From Macrotrachela quadricornifera (taxonomy: Eukaryota > Rotifera > Eurotatoria > Philodinida > Philodinidae), in contig JAJEKB010001157.1 of NCBI GenBank assembly GCA_022393335.1, positions 35,838-99,837 on the forward strand: a DNA stretch of 64,000 nt, in the 5' to 3' direction. The notes below the pieces were generated by a model. The model was not told where the DNA came from, did not search any database, and saw only the letters and a program-made list of their open reading frames with translations. Shown here piece after piece: positions 1 to 11,800 of this stretch. The translations under genes and the position numbers were made by a program. Every line of letters starts with the position of its first letter. Position 1 is the first letter of the stretch.

Positions 1-393
1 CCACTGCATGAATGAAAATATGTGAATATTTAATATTCAATTTATTCATCTACCAATCATTTTTTTGTCCTTCTTTCTTTTCTTTTTTTTTTTTTTCAAT
101 TTATTCGAATTATTTTTTGTTTTGTAAACATACATACTGAACAAATGAAACATACCTATAGAAATATGACTGACTACTGTTCTGTTCTTACATACATAAA
201 AGTGAGTCGACATAGAACAAAAAAAAAAGAGAAAATTGGATGATGATGTGACAAAAAAAAATGTTTAAAAAATGCAACAGACAAAAAAAAAGGAGAAAAC
301 GATAGAATTGCTTTTTCAATGTCATTGATTGTGAAAGAGACACATTAAACATAAACATACCATTGTTGATTGGTTGCTACTTAGATAAATATC
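1..393. other. 5' flank without recognised gene
   Basis: Low-complexity AT-rich flank of the CARD gene. It has T and A homopolymer runs and no open frame of note. A CTTAG at about 379-383 lies just upstream of the ATG at 394 and could be a splice acceptor for an untranslated exon or for trans-splicing, but nothing else supports it. Confidence 0.5.
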
Positions 394-2054
394 ATGGTAA
401 ATTCTAAAAAAAAAGATATTTTAGAACGATATCGTACATTATTGGAAAGTAATCTTGTATTAACAGATGATTTACTTCGTTGGTTAAAAGATAAAAAAGT
501 TCTTCCTGATTTCGTCTTTGATGATATTAAAGTATGAAAATTTTCGTGTTTCTTTTTTTTTTGGATAACATTATGTTTGCTTCTTTGAATAGGGTTTAAC
601 ATCATCCATTGAAAAAAACAAAAAATTTTTAACAATTATTATTGATAATGGTGATGCAGCTTTTACAAAATTAGCTGAAGGCTTAATTTCCAATGGTCAA
701 CCATTCTTAGGTGAACTACTTGAAAATGAAGATAAAAAAGCCTCTGATACATTAGCAGATGCATCTGAACGAGTTCTTATTGACGATGATATGCTTAAAA
801 AATGTCCTGGTATAGATAAATTACGAGCGGATACAAGAGATAAACTTAAAACATATCTTCAAGAACAAGTAATAATAACAAATGTTATGTTTTTATTCCA
901 TACAAAAAAATATGTCTATTTTTAGTTACTAAAAGCACATTTAAACGATACATGGAAATCTCAAAATCAAGGTAAATCAGTTGAAGTAATCAATCTTAAA
1001 AGACAACATTATGAAACTCAACAAAGATTAACTGAAACATTAGAAGAGTAAATCAATTTTTTAATTAATAAAAATATTTTATTATACAATTATATATATA
1101 TATATATATAGAGAAAAACGTCAAATAATTACTTTAAAAGATGCTCTTCGAGACGAACAATTTGCTCGACAACAAAAAGTTATTTTTATTATAAAATATA
1201 AATATTTATTGAATAGTTATTTGTCTTTTTTTTTTGTTAGGATGAAGAAATGAGAGAACTTCGTAATGAAGTTGGTCGACTTAAATCAGATTTTGAACAA
1301 AAATGGACAAGTCAGATTAAAATGGTTGATGCAAATAATCGAAGTGTATTTAAAATGCATGATAAAATGGTTATGCTTACTGAATGGCTTCGTTCATTAG
1401 GTAAATATATATATATTTATATTTAATATGAAAAAAAAAACATATTTCGCTATTAAAAGATAAAATGTTAAAAACAAATATTTTACAAAGTGGTATTGAA
1501 TCAGATTCAATGGATCAATTACAAAATAAACTTAAACGATATACAACAGAAATTGAATCACTTCGTGGAAAAGGAATTGGTAAAAACAAAGAATTTTTAT
1601 TTAAATTTAAATTATTTTTCTTTAAATAGGTACGGATAAACTTAAAGAAGAATTATATGAAGCAATTTATACAAGTCGATATTTACCAATAGAAGATCGT
1701 AAAAATAAACCATTTCATGAACTTTTAACACGTCTTTATGGTTCTAATCAAGTTATTGAATTAGCAACAATTTGTACAAAAGATGTTTTACAATCAAAAC
1801 AAGATCGTGATCATGCTAATGACATAAAATTACGTGATGAAAAAATTGATGAACTTACTCGAACTAATCACGATTTAAATGTGGAAATTGAACGTCTTAA
1901 AATATCACTTGCTGAACAATTAGCAAAAAATAATAAAACACCATGGCGTCCTGTACCTTCATCAGTTACAGTAACACCACGTGAAACGAATAAATCTCGT
2001 CAAACATTAAAACCAGCTAATGTTCAATTTGGAACAAAACCTGGAGCTAATTAA
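394..2054 (+). CDS. CARD-domain protein with long coiled coil
   Basis: Seven exons (394-531, 593-868, 926-1047, 1112-1178, 1241-1400, 1460-1579, 1630-2054) join in frame to 435 aa with GT...AG borders throughout. Residues about 5-90 fit the CARD helical pattern: an initial helix with LLESNLVLTDDLLRWL, then VLPDFVFDDIK, then a helix rich in K/N, then LIIDNG-type and AFTKLAEGL segments ending GQPFLGELL. CARDs are death-fold modules that pair with other CARDs in apoptotic and innate immune scaffolds. Residues about 150-270 are rich in E, K, Q and R in heptad-like spacing (coiled coil), a second helical stretch follows at about 350-395, and the tail is basic. No caspase, NACHT, kinase or MAGUK domain is present, so this is an adaptor-like architecture reminiscent of CARD9 or BCL10, but orthology is not claimed. 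Confidence 0.7.
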
Positions 2055-2767
2055 ACAAATCAATTTTTCCGACCGACCCGGTGTTCGACTCTTTGTTTCT
2101 GCTAAACAAAAAATAACTTTAAATTTTAAATTTTTTGTTTTTTTTTTTTTGTCGAAAAAAAAAATAGATCTTTTTTTTTCCTCTCTACTAATTGCTTGAA
2201 TAACAATTCTTTATGTAGGTTGATCAGTTGTCATTGAATGACGTATGAAATATTTATTACTAAATAAGCAAATTCTCGTTCATTATTATAAGTATTAAAT
2301 AATAAATGCATGAATGATTTATGTCCGTAAGCAATCAATTCATTTTCTTATTCGAATACTCAATCGATCAAATTCTTGATTAGTTCATATACATATATGA
2401 GTCAAAATAAACTCGTTATATCTTAAGAGAGATTTTTTGCTACACAAGAAAATCATCAATAAGAGAAAGAAATAAGTGGGAAGAAAGAAAAATATTTTTT
2501 ATTAAGAAAACATTGGCAAATAATAACAATTGTATATCTATATGTGTTATTAAACAATAAGAAAAGTAGACAGCAAACGAACAATTCAAGTGCATTGCTT
2601 CTAGAACAATAACTAGGTAATAAAAGATGACAACCTTCAGAAAAAAAAAATCGTCTCTTATATTAATGAATTTCTTATTTTCTGTTATTGTATAAATGAG
2701 AAATAGTACGGATATTGATTTAATTTTTTCTTCTTTAGATAAGCCTTCGATATACAAACGAACAATT
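2055..2767. other. Intergenic, nothing recognised
   Basis: Spacer between the CARD gene and the neuropeptide gene. It contains T- and A-rich runs and the 5' flank of the peptide gene. An in-frame ATG at 2696 would lengthen the peptide precursor by 24 residues but would bury its signal peptide, so it is treated as leader sequence. Confidence 0.5.
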
Positions 2768-3126
2768 ATGAATACAATTACTATTTTTACTGGTATTCTC
2801 AGTTGTCTTTTACTTATGGTAAATATTTTTAAAAAGAAAATTCTCTTTTTTTTTTCGACATTTATTCTAAATTTTATTAATAGTTAACTGTAACACATTC
2901 ATTTACATTATCTGGTAAAACAACTGATGATGGACATCATTTAATTATTGAACATCCATTGGTAGTTTTACCAAATAAATATTCATCATTCATCTATCCA
3001 GATGATAATTCAATGATGGAGAATTATGGTGAACATGAACTTGAAAAACGTCGTTTCAATGCTTGGGCTGGTAAACGTAGTCTCTTTACCAAACGACGTT
3101 TTAATGCATGGGCTGGTCGACGATAA
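2768..3126 (+). CDS. Neuropeptide precursor with two FNAWA-amide copies (leucokinin-like)
   Basis: Two exons (2768-2818 and 2884-3126) encode a 97-aa precursor. The start at 2768 gives a typical signal peptide (MNTITIFTGILSCLLLM and following residues); an upstream in-frame ATG at 2696 would not. The C-terminal third holds two near-identical units, KRRFNAWAGKR and KRRFNAWAGRR, each bounded by dibasic sites and with a Gly before the dibasic pair, the classical prohormone-convertase and amidation signals. The predicted products are (R)FNAWA-NH2. The core F-x-x-W-(G/S/A)-NH2 is the leucokinin signature, where the second X may be P, S or A, and mollusc kinins also end in a residue other than Gly. 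Kinins act through a rhodopsin-class GPCR, in insects on muscle and water balance. Family assignment rests on five residues and is an inference; that this is an amidated-peptide precursor is strongly supported. Confidence 0.85.
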
Positions 3127-3153
3127 CTATTTCTTTCTCTCTCATCTTTGATC

Positions 3154-3159
3154 AATAAA
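3154..3159 (+). terminator. Polyadenylation signal AATAAA
   Basis: AATAAA lies 28 nt after the stop codon of the neuropeptide precursor and is followed by an A-rich stretch, so the 3' UTR is probably very short. Confidence 0.6.
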
Positions 3160-3816
3160 ATTAAAAAAAAACAAAATAATTAAAATTCTCTTGTTTTCTT
3201 TTAATATAACATACATCTTAATCAACAAATAATTTCGATAGTAGAAAATTTCCTTTTTTTGTTTTTGAGAAGAATTATAATTAATATATCGACTAAAAAT
3301 AAAAATTCCTTCGTCTATATTTCAATATAGAAAAAAATTTTAATGAATACAAATGCTTTGTCTTCTTTATTTATTTAATAATTAATTAAAAAATTTTTTT
3401 TCTCTTCTGTCTGTTTATATCGCTGTCATACTTATTTGGAAGGTTAAAAGAGATTCAATACAATATAAGAATGTATACAAAGCAAGAAAAAAAAGACATA
3501 AAGGCACAATTACTGCAAAACAACTAGACAATAAACCCCATAGAGATACCACACAGAAACTCGAATTGATTCAACTGTGACAAATACACACTATGAATAT
3601 ATATATGTATATATGTTATAGTAATAATAAAAAAACGAAGAAAACAAATATATCTTTATACATTAAAAAGAGAAAAAAAATAACTTGTTATTATAGCCAC
3701 AAAGGAAGAGAAATTTAAAAAAGAAGGATTAGGTCACCGTTGTTGAGCAGATCTATAGAAAAAAAAATGTGCATATATATGATAAGATACAGATCAAAAA
3801 ATAATAATGAGATTAA
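3160..3816. other. Convergent intergenic spacer
   Basis: Lies between the 3' ends of the neuropeptide gene (plus) and the SLAIN gene (minus). AT-rich, with homopolymer and TA runs near 3600. No coding signal seen. It probably holds the 3' UTR of SLAIN. Confidence 0.5.
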
Positions 3817-6800
3817 TCAATAACATCCTTCATTCCATGATGATGTTGGCGATATAGCATCGGGAATTTGTGGTCGTGCTGTTGATGCTGGTGTTCGAAT
3901 ATTTCTAGTTACCATCATACTATCTGATGATTGCGATGAAGAAATTACATTTGATGGTGTTTGTCTAATAAAAGAAATCAAATATTATATTTCATTGTGA
4001 AGAAAAAATCGAAACAAGTAAAAAAAAATATCATGCGATTAGTAAAATTTTTTAGTTAGTATGCCTAATATACTCATGCCTAATTAGAATCCATTGATCG
4101 TTGTCCGTCGTGATGAAAGAGAATGATGGCTGAAAACAACCATCAATCAAAAAATAGCAAGCACAGCACAAAAGAATTGATTTTTTTTTGTTATTTTAGT
4201 TTAAACATACCGTGTGGCAGTTGGAATACTTTGTCTTGGTTTTGTACCTATGGTTGGTATTCCACTTTTTCTACCTTGACTTAATGATGATGAACTACGT
4301 GGAATTGACGATTGTCCATTTGGTGTTGCTGTAGTTGTTGTTATATCAACGGAAGATGATGATGGTGGAATTTGTTCATTAGTTGATTGTGTTGGAGTAC
4401 GTCGTTGGAAACCGATTTGTGAACGAACCGGTGTTGTTAATGGTTTATTACTTACATCATTGAGTAAACCATTTTCATTTGGTGTAAATTGTTTTGCTGT
4501 AAATGTTGTACCTAAATCATTTGATAGTTTTTTACCATTTTTTTGAACTAGTGATGATGTTGGTTGAGTTTTTGTATTATTAGAAAATGTTGTTTGAGAA
4601 CCACGATAAGCTTGAAGTGGTCGAGATACAGGTGGACGTGTTCGATTATTATTTGTTGAGATAATATTAGTACGATTTGTTGTTGCTGGTGGTTTTGGTT
4701 CAGTAGCATCAGGTAAATCATAACTACTTGATACATTGGTTGAAATTACTTGTGTTGATCGGCGATTATTATTTAATTTAACACCATTTCTATATAATAC
4801 ATATATATATATATATAATTAAGAAGATTTATTGGCTATACAAACTTCGCTGTTGTTGATTTAGGCACAACAGGAGGTTTGGTTCCAGGTTGATCTAATA
4901 GAGGAAAAAAGAGAGTGATGGAATCAAGTTATTATTATTATTATTATCATTATTATTACAAATGTGATCAAAAGCATATTTAAAGCATTTTCATTCAATT
5001 AGAAATTATATTATCTTTGGATAAATGAGAAAGTATGTTAGAAGGTTACAACGTAAATATGACATAATAATCATAGATAATAAAAATATGATAAGAACAC
5101 ATGAGGGTCAATTGTCAAATAAAAAACTTTTTCTTTTTACGATTTTTTTATATGGTTTCTTATCCATTAATTTGAATAAATTTATTGAAGTGTTATTTAT
5201 AGAATATGGATAAAGAAAAAACAACAATTAATTCATCTCATATACATAAAGAAACGAAAAGTATATCCTTGAAAAATAATAAAGAAAATAAATTTTTATA
5301 ATTAATTTTTTTTTGTTTTTCCTTTGTTTAGATAAACATCCATCTCAATCTGAGCCACTAAAAACATGTTGTCAACAACCATCAAAATGTCCCTATGCAT
5401 TTGACAATCTAGCTTATGGATCATTCATTAATACTAAACAATAATTTTTTTTCTATGAAATAAAAAAAAATTATTCTTCTTATAAACAAGAAAACATTTT
5501 TTTTATTAATATGTGCAAAAGCAAAACTAATACTAATAAATAAATTTTTTTCAATAAAAATAAATCGTATATGATTTTTTTTTGTTAAATGTATAAACAA
5601 ACTCACTTGTCATAGTTAGACTGGTTGCGCTGCTGGTTGATGCAAGAGAAACATTAGAACCGCCTGCAAGCACACAAAGCAAAAGCAAGCCAATAAAGCA
5701 GATATATAAAAGCATACAATATAAAATGTAATCAACAAGAAATTAGTATAGCATCTAAGTGCAAAGTAGTAAGAAAAAAAACAAAGGAATACGCATTAGT
5801 ATGCCATAATGGACCTGGTGCACTATTGGCAAGGATATCATCAGCATTATTAGGCGAAACAAAATCTTGAAAAGGATTATTTGATGATATAAATGATGTT
5901 TCCATCCAAGTTTCAAGTGCAGATGGTGTCACACGTCCACTCCAATGACCTGTTCTTATAGCTGGAGATGCCGATCGTGGTGATACTGATGGTAATACAT
6001 GAGAATATTGAGAATCTGTTACAACAAATGAATTTTTTCGCATTGGAATACGTCCAATACCAGCCGGACTTGGTGAATAACTACGTCGAGGTGGCGTATA
6101 ACCATTATTACTTCCAACAGGACTTGTATTACGTGTAGCACCAAAAACGGATGAAGGTGAAACGTCTCGTGATTCTGTACTTAATAAAGTATTTGAACTG
6201 CCTCCTGAAAATGTATAGATTAACAACGAAAACAACAAGATATGTGCACATATAAATAGCAAACATAGAAATAATAAATTGTTCTTTTTTTTTCTTTATA
6301 TAGACTCAAACTTATAATATAAAGAGCAAACAACATGCATTTAATTGATTATATTAACATACCGAAACGTTTTGATAATGGACCTTGTCGTTCCGATTGA
6401 CGTAAATCTAGTTAAGAAAGAGTAATAGATTTATTTTATGCTTGAATAGTTATAAATTCTTACTTTCAAGTTGTACTTTAGCCATTACTAAATAGAAAAA
6501 AAGAAACAATTAGAATTTTTCTATTTAGATTAATTCAAAAAATATAAAGAAACAATCGATATATATATATTTTCTCTTAAAAATTAAACCAAATATTAAA
6601 ATAATTTTACATTTCTATTTTGTAACATATATTTAAGATAATTACCTTCAAGATCAGTATAATCTAATGGTTCTTTTTCACGTTCTCTTGATACTTCTCT
6701 TGATCGGACAGTATTATTTGCGTAATTAACATTAGTATTTGCACCAACAATAGTATATCCATGTGATGCTGCATTAGCTGGTGATGTTGGTCGAGTATTT

Positions 6801-8489
6801 CCATTTCCATTTCCATTGGATAAAGGAGTTGCTGTACGTAATGGAGAGCTTAGTCGACCATTTGTTATTGATTCTATAAGATATAAAATCGAATTAAAAA
6901 AAAAAATTCAAAATTTTCAAAATTAATTCTATCACACATCAAACAAAGGAAAAATGTATATTCAAAAAAGAAAAGAAAAGGATAATTCCATCATAACATG
7001 CTCTTTTGGTATCCATACCATGCTAAATATCTTACTACTCTTAGATAATTTATTATCATAATTATCAAGACTATCCAATGATGAACAACGACGTGTTAGT
7101 TGTTCAATTAATTGACGTTCATTGACAATTGTTTGTAATAAAATTGTATCATTTGAACAATCATAAAATTGTTCATTTTCATCAGATGATTCATCATTCA
7201 GTGAATCATAAAGAAATAAATCAAATTGTTCATTATCTTTTTCAATACTATCCAAACTTAATGTTGATATACGAAAATTTTTTATTGGTGATAATGTAAA
7301 AATTTCAGTTAAATAAAGAGCATTTTCAAGTAAATCAGTTGAAGATATTTGAGGATGAAGAATAAATTGATTTTTATCAAAATCTATACCTGGATTAACT
7401 TGTTGTTCTGTTGAACTTCGTTTTACACTATCCGATCTTTGATTATCAGCAAAATTATGACATGAAATACTTCGTATTGTACGAGCTAAAAGAAAATTTA
7501 AAATATATATTCAAATCAATTTAGATACTCTCAATGATCATCGAAATTGAATTGATAGATTGAATAAACAAGATATATGACACAACTCGAGATAGAATCA
7601 TTAAGAGTTAGTTCATTTCATTCTTTCAAACATTTATTTATAAACTACTTGAATATTTCCTTTTTGAAAATGAACACTAGTATATTATATAAGTTCTTAA
7701 GTATGTAAATGTCCTTATTCTCAAGGATAAGATTTTGATATACTATGTTATGTATACAAATGATGAAAAAACTAATAATTCGAAATATTTATCCTTGAAA
7801 AAAAAATTACGAGATCTTACCATGTGACATATCATCAAGTTTACAAAGAAGTCTATGTTTAGTTGCATTAATATCATTTTCTTTAAATTCTTTATGTACC
7901 CAGGAAAAAATATTATCTGCTGTTGCATTATTTTTATTTCCATTTCCTGGTATTTGAAATAACCTTAAATTAAAAAAAAAAAGAAAAAGGATTTTTTTTT
8001 TCGTATTAAAAAAATAACAATAATAAAGATTATTGTTTTTTTTTACCAAGTATCATCAGATTCATTTGGTTCTTCATTAATATTTACAGTTTCGATTTTA
8101 TCTAATGCTAATCCATCAACTGATGCTTCATGTTGTGCTTTACGTGAACGTCGTTTTTTTAATGTATTAAGTGATTCTTTTTTTCCAATATTTTTCAAAC
8201 TATTTGATGTTAATGAATTATCTTGTTGAAGGCCATTTGTAGTATTTAATAATAATGAATCATCTTGACCTGGTATTGAACAAAAACTTTCAGTCATTGA
8301 TTCACACATACCAACACCTTCAAGATTTAAATTTGTTGTACGTCCACCACCACCGGAATCAGATATACCTGATGTTGTTAAATCAGGAAAATGTAAAGCA
8401 TTTATTGTTGATGTTGTTAATAGTGCTGTTGAATCAATTGATATACTTTGTGTCATATCATGAATTGATGCAAGATTTTTATCCGTCAT
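3817..8489 (-). CDS. SLAIN: SLAIN motif-containing microtubule plus-end protein
   Basis: About ten exons on the minus strand, from an ATG at 8489 (an upstream in-frame ATG at 8543 is possible) to a TGA at 3819-3817. Three blocks match the vertebrate SLAIN1/2 layout. The first is an acidic stretch followed by DDTWLFQIP and, about 15 residues on, W...(AT)KHRLLCKLDDM (exons 8489-8047 and 7963-7821). The second is a helix VMAKVQLENLRQSE after DYTDLE (small exons near 6485 and 6410). The third is the extreme C-terminus SWNEGCY, close to the SWKDGCY end of human SLAIN2. The long Ser/Pro/Arg-rich part contains SSIP and SGIP, which fit the SxIP motif for binding EB proteins. In vertebrates SLAIN2 links EB, CLIP, CLASP and ch-TOG to sustain microtubule growth. 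Exon borders between about 5800 and 4850 are uncertain, because one junction requires a weak donor. Confidence 0.85.
5206..5444 (+). CDS. Possible small nested gene in a SLAIN intron
   Basis: Plus-strand exons 5206-5260 and 5332-5444 join in frame through a GT...AG intron with a T-rich acceptor (TTTGTTTAG) into 55 aa. The second exon is open, has four Cys (CC and C.PYAF context: KTCCQQPSKCPYAFDN) and ends in a stop before T-rich sequence. It lies antisense inside an intron of the SLAIN gene. There is no signal peptide and no family was recognised. Its base composition is less extreme than the surrounding intron, which is why it is reported, but chance or an exon remnant remains possible. Confidence 0.3.
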
Positions 8490-8831
8490 AGTTATATTTA
8501 ATATAATAAAAATGAAAAATTTATATTTATCAATTCCGATCACCTGAGGGAAATACTAATCCTTTTCTCTAGAATGTCATAAACTATTTAACCAATCATA
8601 ATATCTTTCAAATATTCAGTGACATCTAGATCTATTTAATTGTATATTCAAATTCTAGATAATATCCACTATTTTTATGAAATAAGACATTAATTTGAAA
8701 AATATTTTTATCATACAAGGTCATCTATAAAAAAATTTTATTGGTTAATATAATGAATCACGTTACTAACAGTCAAATAGTAAATTAAGTCATTTATTTT
8801 CAACAACGAAAAAAAATTTTTTTAAAAAAAA
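8490..8831. promoter_or_regulatory. Shared bidirectional promoter region
   Basis: The 342 bp between the SLAIN start (minus strand, 8489) and the ZFYVE1 start (plus strand, 8832) must contain both promoters if the starts are right. No TATA box or other defined element is convincing; the sequence is AT-rich. Confidence 0.45.
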
Positions 8832-11800
8832 ATGCAAACAGCTGAGAGTGTATGTTTATGGAATTATCAATTTAAAAATAATTCTCCACCATCACCAACA
8901 AATAATCAATCATCAAAAAAAGCTTCTATTGATAATACACATTATTTAACTTGTACAGAACGTTTATCATGTCAAAATGAAATGTCATCAAAAGCAACAT
9001 TTTACTGTATACAATGTAATTCTTTACAATGTACTTTATGTGAAAAAGATATTCATAATAATTCAAATGATAATAATTATACTAAACATGAACGATTAAA
9101 TTTAGATGAAATAGATGATGAATATTGTTTAAATGATCGACGACATCAAGCAGTTTTTTATTGTCCGACATGTGCAGCATCATTTTGTTATACATGTTAT
9201 GAAAATCAACATCAACATTCAGATGGACGAAAACATAAACCACAAAAATGTCCAGAAGGACAAAAATTATCAACTAAAAAGATGAAGTAATATAAATTTA
9301 ATAAGGATAGATTTCAATCAGAAAAAAAGGGGTTGAGGCAACTAAAATATTGAAAAATGTCATTGAATTGTATATGAAAAAATTCACTTTTTGAAGATTG
9401 TGTAACAGATTATAATTCTTAGTCAGAGTGAAAAAAGTGAATCGAAGAAAGTACTTAATAAAAGTGAAAGTTTGAGTGCAGAATACTATTCAAGGAAAAA
9501 AAAGAGTAAATTCAAAGTATGACTATCTCGGTGAATTCTGGTAGAATCTTTTTCTTACAGAGCATAGGAACTACGGTAAGTTCACTTTCATTTTAATGAT
9601 TTTTAATGGATTTCAATGCAATCTAACAAAATAGTTCTAAAGCCTAACAGAAATCATTTTGAATTATGATCTACCTCTTCTTTGTTAGCTTCACAACAGT
9701 AAGTTTCACCATTCTCAATCTAGAAAGTAAATATAAAAGATGAGATTGGACAAAAGTTTTCTTTCCATTAAGATTTTTAAAAAGAGCGTTGATCATAATC
9801 TGAGCCATTTTCTGATTGAAAGTTATGTTCTGAGAAAAACGAAAGGCAAATTTACAAAACGAAATCTTTTAATCAAAACTGGAAAAAAGCATCAAAACGG
9901 CGTATTTACAAGGCATGTAAGCGTACCTTTTTTTTAAAAACGTAGGCAAACACTATATGACGTACTTAGATAGTTTCGCTCTCCTCTTTTTCGAACGAAC
10001 ACATACAGGTAGTCATCTTTGAAAAACTGAATAATTTCTTAAAATACGATAGTAGATTTCAAATTTTCTCCTATTAGTCTGTTAAAAATTGGTCGTTCTT
10101 TGAAAAGTGATATATATATATCGAAAGGATAAAATGGTAATTCTCCTTCATTTTTCAATACACTTTAAAATCCTATTGATAGGAATACTGGCATGACCTA
10201 TCAAACTATCACGTCTTCTTTCTTTCTTCAGACTTTATGAAATATCCACTATTGATGACACTTCTATTTTTTCAAATGATTATTAATAACATGAAAATGT
10301 ATCTGAAATTCATTATTTTTGTATATCATCAAGAATCTCTTGCAGAATTCGAAATGAAATCTAAGAAAGTTTAGTCCATGAGAATTAAAATTATGAAAAT
10401 AGAATACCTTATTCAAAATTTGAATGAAAATAATAACTTTTTCATAATTTAACTAACCATTTTATAAATATATTCTTTTTTTCAGTAATCAACATCGAAC
10501 TGAAAGTAAACCGATTAAAATTATTTCATCTTCTAATGTAAATAGTAAAAATCTAAAACCTACAGCATCTTCATTTGAAGATGTTCAAGTCGATGATAAT
10601 GATGAAAATTATCTAACAACATCTAATCAAAAAGAACATCTAATAAATAATAAATTAAATCATATTCCAGAACGAGATAATTTTAATGAACAAATGTTAC
10701 TTGAATCAATGCTTGATGATAATGAGAATGATCAACAAGATAATCATCTTTTGCCACAAAATCAATCAAATATTGAATCAAATAAAGCATTTTTACTTAT
10801 CAATGCCAATGAACATTTAACTGTAAGTTTGAATTTATTTATAAAAAATTTTAAATGTTTCTTTAGATCAATCATGAATCGGAATTTTTACATCGTTTAC
10901 AATGTGAAAAAGATGAAAATGTAAAATGTATATCCATAATTGGTAATACTGGTGATGGTAAATCTTATACTCTCAATCAAGTATTTTTTAATGGACAAGA
11001 AATATTTCGTACATCAGCAACATCTGATTCATGTACAATGGGTGTATGGTCAACTGTTGATGAAAATCATCATACACTTATACTTGATACTGAAGGTCGT
11101 CTTGGATTATCAGAAAATGATAATATACGTAATAGATTATTACTTAAAATTCTTTGTATAAGTGATATTGTTATTTATCGTACACGTGCATCTAAATTAC
11201 CAAATGATATGTTTCAATTTTTATCTGATGCATCAAATGCTTTTTTAAAATATTTTCGAAAAGAATTAGAAAATGTTATGAAAAATTGTCAAACTGATGG
11301 TCCGATATCAACTATGGGACCAACATTAATTATATTTCATGAAACACAACATACAGGAATATTAAAAGGTTTTTAATTAATAATAATAATAATTAAAAAA
11401 ATAAAAATTTTGTATTTAGATCATTTTCAATGTCAAAAAACAGCTGTTGAACAATTAAAAGAACGATTTGAAACAATGAAATTATCTTATGATGCTTATA
11501 GGTTTATTATTTCAATTTTTATATTATTATTTTATTCTTTATATATATATATATCTATAGTTCAATTGAATATGTTGGTATTCAAACACGAGGTGATCAA
11601 CCATCAGATTTTAGTACAATCACAGCAACTATTACAGCAATACTTGATAATAATAATATACGTTCTCGAAGACGTTTATCAGTTATTTTTAAAGCATTAA
11701 AAGTATGTAAATTTTAATAATGAGAAAGATAATCACTGTTATATCTAACAGTAAAGCGCGATATAATTGATGTATATATACTAAAATGATTATATCATAT

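Noticed and set aside
2440..2757. 105-codon minus-strand frame upstream of the neuropeptide gene
   Set aside because: AT-driven hydrophobic composition, no motif, and overlaps the promoter side of a convincing gene on the other strand.
4548..4736. Gln/His-rich minus-strand open frame
   Set aside because: Out-of-frame shadow of a SLAIN exon.
9740..9937. 65-codon frame in the first ZFYVE1 intron
   Set aside because: Lys-rich, low complexity, no splice logic connecting it to the gene, no recognisable domain.
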